NCBI GenBank assembly: GCA_028768525.1
Contig: CP054837.1
Span: forward strand, 1,160,001-1,224,000
Length of the DNA: 64,000 bases
Origin: Desulfobacter sp.
GTDB lineage: Bacteria > Desulfobacterota > Desulfobacteria > Desulfobacterales > Desulfobacteraceae
Reading direction: 5' to 3'
Positions 60,758 to 64,000 of the stretch are shown in pieces. Numbering within the stretch: the first letter of the stretch is position 1; each line of letters begins with the position of its first letter. The notes beneath the pieces were generated by a model. The model was not told where the DNA came from and ran no database searches. It was given only the letters and a program-made list of their open reading frames with translations. Both the position numbers and the translations under genes were made by a program.

Positions 60758-61190
60758 AGGCCTCGATCCTCCTGATCCGCCGTGGGCGGTGTTTGGGGAG
60801 GGGCCATTTTGCTGAAGCCCAAAGAAATGCCTCCCCCTTAAAATAAGAAATTTGATTATCCGACGCTTTAGCCTTTTTTCTCCGCCGGGTCAATCCCGGG
60901 TAATTCAAAAAAATAGACACCAATACAATGAGTGCATTTTTAACCCTGAACCTCATTGAATCCCAAGGGCAAAATGGAAACGCGCTACTTCATGGATGAC
61001 TTACAGGAGTCGTTCCCCAATGTAAAAACGATTACGGATGATAAAAACTCAGCAAAACCGATCAGGCTGAATAATTATGAAACTTTTGGGCTGACAAAAC
61101 GTTATGAACCAGGATTTGAACGGGCAGGTCCAGGCATCGCTGGTTTGTACGCCTTATTTTACCGCGCGGTTTGGTAAAACGACCGGCACG
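60758..61190. other. Intergenic scar region, no confident gene
   Basis: This stretch of over 400 bases separates the activase start from the yhhN-like fragment. Two short rightward frames (around 60,956-61,177 and 61,104-61,331) lack strong ribosome sites and match nothing I recognise. They overlap, and one of them contains the decayed yhhN piece out of frame. It looks like remains of a rearranged junction. A role for the first as a small protein cannot be excluded. Confidence 0.45.
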
Positions 61191-61325
61191 GTGAATAATC
61201 AGATGTCTAATAGAATCAGATTATCCTGGCATTTACCGGATCGGAAACTGCATTATTACGCCCCTCCATATCCGCCCCATGCTAAAAACGGGATGGTCAA
61301 ACATCCCTATCCTGACACGGCCCTA
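61191..61325 (+). pseudogene. Decayed 5' fragment of a yhhN (lysoplasmalogenase-like) gene
   Basis: From the GTG at 61191 the DNA aligns with the start of the intact yhhN gene at 46732: the SNR near codon 6, then ATCCTGG-ATTTACCGGAT, a CTCCAT-TCCGCCCC block, TGGTCAAA and CATCCC-ATCCTGA are all shared. At least two indels break the frame, and a stop interrupts it. Only the first 40 or so codons remain. It stops where the adjacent ABC-transporter gene ends, which marks a recombination junction. Confidence 0.75.
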
Positions 61326-61997
61326 CATTAAGGTTATGATCCTGGTGCACATTCGGGACGTACAGTCCGGGTCATGGGAGATAAAAAGCAAGGCCATACC
61401 GGATTGTTCCCGTATGGATGTCAGATGTTCCATGATATCCACCTGCAAAGGCAAATCCAGGCCGCAGAGGGCTTCATCACAGATAAGCAGATCAGGCGAA
61501 ACCGAAAGCGCCCTTGCAATGGCGGCGCGCTGGCATTGCCCGCCGGAGAGCATCCCCGGGCGGTATTGCCCCAGAACCGGGTCAAGGCCCATGGCCTGCA
61601 TCAGCTTGTCCGCCCGATTATGCCGGTACCGGTTCGATCCCATGCCAAAGGCGGTCATGGGTTCCATGATTGAGGTGCGAACCGGTAAAAAAGGATTGAG
61701 ATAAACAAAGGGATCCTGCCATACCATCTGCACCCTGCGGTAAAACTTTCGGCCGGGACGTTTTTTTTGATTGGCAACCGGCCGCCCTTTCCAAAAAATC
61801 TGGCCGGCATCAGGCGGTTCTACGCCCAGAATAATGCGTGCAATGGTGCTTTTTCCGATACCGCTGGGTCCCGACAGGCCGACTGCCTCTCCGGGCTTTA
61901 TGCCAAGGCAAAAATTCGACAGCAAGGATACTGCTTCAGGCCCCCGGTCTGCATAGGCCTTGCTGATACCGTCCAAATATAGAAGATGGGAGTTCAT
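61323..61997 (-). CDS. ABC transporter ATP-binding protein (NikE/OppF type), probably clipped at the 3' end
   Basis: The 224-residue ATPase has Walker A GPSGIGKST (about 41-49), a Q-loop in VWQDPFV, the signature MLSGGQCQRAAIARAL, Walker B LLICDEALCGLD, and the H-loop FISHD. It stops at CTRIITLM, about where NikE homologues carry 30-50 further residues after the H-loop strand, and this point coincides with the yhhN remnant. Activity may survive because all catalytic motifs are present. It overlaps the previous ATPase gene by four bases. Confidence 0.8.
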   Translation of the reverse strand: MNSHLLYLDGISKAYADRGPEAVSLLSNFCLGIKPGEAVGLSGPSGIGKSTIARIILGVEPPDAGQIFWKGRPVANQKKRPGRKFYRRVQMVWQDPFVYLNPFLPVRTSIMEPMTAFGMGSNRYRHNRADKLMQAMGLDPVLGQYRPGMLSGGQCQRAAIARALSVSPDLLICDEALCGLDLPLQVDIMEHLTSIREQSGMALLFISHDPDCTSRMCTRIITLM

Positions 61998-62794
61998 CGG
62001 CCTCCGCCTTCAATGAATTTCATGGCCCTGACCAGTTCCCGGGTGTGGGAATGGAAGGGATTTTCAATGATATTCCGGACCGGGCCGGCCTCTATTTGCC
62101 TGCCCTTGTAAATGACCGCCAGATGCTTCGCCAGGCCCTGCAGTCCCCTCAAGTCGTGGGAAATAAGAATAACGGCTGTCCCCTCATTTTTAGTCAAATC
62201 CTGGATAATTTCGATGACAAGGGCTTTATTCATGTCATCCTGTCCTGTGGCAGGCTCATCGGCAATGAGGATGCGGGGTTTAATTGCCAGGGCCAGGGCC
62301 ATCAGACAGCGCTGGCGCTGGCCCCCGCTGAGTTCAAACGGGTAACGGTCAAAGGCTTCTGCATCCATCCCGGCCTTTTCCAGGGCATGGACTGCTGTCT
62401 CTTTAAGCTTTTCCCTCCGGACTGGCCGGGCAGCCTGAATGGCGTCGGCCAGATGGGTGCCGATTTTGACCCAGGGATCCAGGGCCCTGGACGGACTTTG
62501 AAACAGCATCATGATGTCCCGGCCGGAAACCAGAAATTTTTGTGCCCCTTTCTCCGGAGAAACCGGATTCCCCATAAACCGGACCTTTCCGCTGCAGACC
62601 GCCAGCGGCGCAGGCAGGATACCGGCCAGGGCCATGGCGGTCAACGTCTTTCCAGATCCGCTTTGGCCGGTAATGGCCATTACCTCCCCCCGGTTCAGCC
62701 GAAAGCTGATATTTTCAACCAAGGTCTCGCCGGAAATTCCGCCGGGTGTTCCAACGCTTAGATTCTGAACTGTCAGAAGAGCAGGGTCAGACAT
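61994..62794 (-). CDS. ABC transporter ATP-binding protein (NikD/OppD type)
   Basis: The 266-residue ATPase has Walker A GQSGSGKTL (about residues 38-46), the signature ELSGGQRQRCLMAL, Walker B ILIADEPATGQD, and the H-loop LISHD. The C-terminal end PFHSHTRELVRAM recalls NikD and OppD. The frame extends further upstream, but the ATG at 62794 matches the usual start and overlaps the permease gene by eight bases. It pairs with the shorter ATPase gene that follows. Confidence 0.88.
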   Translation of the reverse strand: MSDPALLTVQNLSVGTPGGISGETLVENISFRLNRGEVMAITGQSGSGKTLTAMALAGILPAPLAVCSGKVRFMGNPVSPEKGAQKFLVSGRDIMMLFQSPSRALDPWVKIGTHLADAIQAARPVRREKLKETAVHALEKAGMDAEAFDRYPFELSGGQRQRCLMALALAIKPRILIADEPATGQDDMNKALVIEIIQDLTKNEGTAVILISHDLRGLQGLAKHLAVIYKGRQIEAGPVRNIIENPFHSHTRELVRAMKFIEGGGR

Positions 62795-63602
62795 CCTGGA
62801 ATTCCTTTTGGAATGCTTTTCCTGCCACATTCAAGGCCCCAACCACCATGGTAATGGAAATACCCGGCGCTAAAACCAGCCAGGGGGCCCGGGCCATATA
62901 GATCCCGGCTTCCTGGAGCATTCGGCCCAACTCTGGTGCCGGCGGGGGCGGCCCAAGCCCAAGATAGCTCAGCCCGGCAAAGGCCAGGATCATTCTCCCG
63001 GTTTTCAAAGCGGCGCCGGCAAGCACGGGATTCTTAAACTGGGGCAGGATATAGGCAAGAACTATTCTTGACGGTTTTAATCCGGCGGTCCTGCCGGCAA
63101 GGACAAATTCCTTTTGGGCGGCTGACAGGGCAAGGCCCCGAATCAGGCGTGCCCACCAGGGCCAATTGGCCGCTGCCAGACCGATAATCAGCCCCTGCAT
63201 GGTCCCCCCGGCAAGCCCGGCAAAGACAATGGCCAGGATCAGACCCGGCATGGCCAGCCCCATATCAATCACCGCTCTTAATGAAACTTCAACCCAGCCC
63301 TTGGCCAGGGCCGCCCCGATGCCGATCATTGCCCCAACTCCCACAGCCAGTCCGGATGCGGCAAGTGCACCGCTCAGTGACAGGCGCAGTCCCCAGATTA
63401 TGCGGGACAGGACACATCTTCCAAGCTGGTCCGTTCCAAAAGGGTATTCTGCGCAGGGTGATGTCAGCCGAAGGGCAAGATCTGCGGCCAGGGGATCATT
63501 GGGGGCAATCCAGGGGGCCAGCAAGGCTGAGCCCCCGATAGAAAGACAGAACAAAAGGCTGAAACCGGTTTGGCCGGGAATCAGATGCAGGTCTTTTTTC
63601 AC
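62787..63602 (-). CDS. ABC transporter permease (NikC/DppC type)
   Basis: The 271-residue membrane protein has the family core APWIAPNDP, PFGTDQLGRCVLSRIIWGLR and the EAA-like loop AGRTAGLKPSRIVLAYILPQ (about residues 175-194). It is the second permease of a nickel/peptide-type importer. The start is a GTG at 63602 sharing GTGA with the end of the first permease gene. Open frame further left of the GTG is only the other permease in a shifted frame. Confidence 0.88.
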   Translation of the reverse strand: MKKDLHLIPGQTGFSLLFCLSIGGSALLAPWIAPNDPLAADLALRLTSPCAEYPFGTDQLGRCVLSRIIWGLRLSLSGALAASGLAVGVGAMIGIGAALAKGWVEVSLRAVIDMGLAMPGLILAIVFAGLAGGTMQGLIIGLAAANWPWWARLIRGLALSAAQKEFVLAGRTAGLKPSRIVLAYILPQFKNPVLAGAALKTGRMILAFAGLSYLGLGPPPPAPELGRMLQEAGIYMARAPWLVLAPGISITMVVGALNVAGKAFQKEFQDV

Positions 63603-64000
63603 AGGCTGGCCCCCATTTGATTTTTCCTCACCTGGGGATCCAGCCGCCAGTGAACAAAGTCTGTCAGCCCGTTGACACCCACAAAGACCAGACAGATCAG
63701 CAGGACAAGGGCCTGGACCATGGGAATATCCCTGGCCAGAACGGCCTGAACCGTCAGTCGACCCAGGCCCGGCCTGGCAAAAACAGATTCCACGATCATA
63801 GTACCGCCCAGAAGCTGGCCCAGGCACACTCCCCACAAGGAAATCATGGGCACCAGAGCATGGGGTAGAATATGCCGGAAAAATATTTTCAATGATCCAA
63901 GCCCCCGGGTCCGGGCAAAACGTATAAAATCGGCATCCATGGTTCTGATCAGGGCCGAGCGCAGCATGCTGCCCTGGAGCAGCCCAAGGCCCAGTGCCAG
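63599..64000 (-). CDS. ABC transporter permease (NikB/DppB type), partial
   Basis: The last 133 codons of a permease are visible. The frame is open to the right edge, so its start and N-terminal helices lie beyond. The visible part has the EAA-type coupling loop FARTRGLGSLKIFFRHILPHAL, preceded by MLRSALIRTMDADFIR, and helices with FARPGLGRLTVQAVLARDIPMVQAL. Together with the downstream genes it forms a nickel/peptide-type importer whose binding protein is not seen. Confidence 0.85.
   Translation of the reverse strand: MALGLGLLQGSMLRSALIRTMDADFIRFARTRGLGSLKIFFRHILPHALVPMISLWGVCLGQLLGGTMIVESVFARPGLGRLTVQAVLARDIPMVQALVLLICLVFVGVNGLTDFVHWRLDPQVRKNQMGASL

Noticed and set aside
60750..60956. Leftward 68-codon frame upstream of the activase
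   Set aside because: It overlaps the activase ribosome site and start, has no ribosome site of its own and no recognisable content.

Overview
The window (about 57% GC by eye, densely packed, both strands) looks like chromosomal DNA of an anaerobic, Gram-negative Desulfobacterota-type bacterium, probably close to the Desulfobacteraceae. The reasons are outer-membrane lipoprotein and LolA/LolB-like genes, a heptose adenylyltransferase, a CooT-type nickel protein, a glycyl-radical enzyme with its radical-SAM activase, paaK-type aryl-CoA ligases paired with an ACT protein, and an ATP synthase F0 operon (atpZ-I-B-E) detached from F1. The assignment is inferred from gene content, not from a marker-gene search.

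Layout. 0-2.2 kb: end of a DUF1499 lipoprotein gene, an orphan small gene behind a G10 tract, a DksA/TraR zinc-finger gene, yaiI and tRNA-Arg(TCT). 2.3-8.7 kb: rpoH-type sigma factor, two envelope lipoproteins, Mrp ATPase, dGTPase-like HD protein, UPF0280. 8.7-12.3 kb: hutH and hutC facing hutI around a palindromic HutC-type operator. 12.3-21.5 kb: phosphoesterase, CooT, M23-like protein, LapA-like protein, mutS, amidase, enoyl-CoA hydratase, paaK, ACT protein. 21.6-29.6 kb (minus strand): histidine kinase, ParA-like/unknown/PilZ trio, F0 genes, pgeF, rfaE2 and a nitrilase-family gene.

29.7-35.8 kb holds a livKHMFG-type ABC transporter operon ending in a second, motif-degenerate PaaK homologue. 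Its 5' leader encodes an undescribed-looking 26-codon peptide with 8 Phe and 2 Tyr codons, followed by mutually exclusive RNA pairings and an intrinsic terminator. This is the signature of phenylalanine-responsive transcription attenuation. With paaK/ACT 9 kb away, it suggests that the importer serves aromatic amino acid or aryl-acid catabolism rather than Leu/Ile/Val uptake.

35.8-47.4 kb: Lrp regulator, acyltransferase, hydrolase, pyrG, LolA-like protein, enolase, adk, phosphoglucomutase, a large orphan protein with a duplicated deoxyribosyltransferase/TIR-like fold, and a lysoplasmalogenase-family gene with an adk-like remnant in front of it. 47.5-60.8 kb: a long minus-strand catabolic cluster (activase, PadR regulator, epimerase, SDR, glycyl-radical enzyme, CoA-transferase A/B, MmgE/PrpD, acyl-CoA dehydrogenase, internally deleted aldehyde dehydrogenase, SCP2-like protein, GltS-like symporter). 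Its substrate cannot be read from sequence. 60.8-64 kb: a rearrangement scar with a decayed lysoplasmalogenase fragment abuts the clipped last gene of a nickel/peptide-type ABC transporter that runs off the window.
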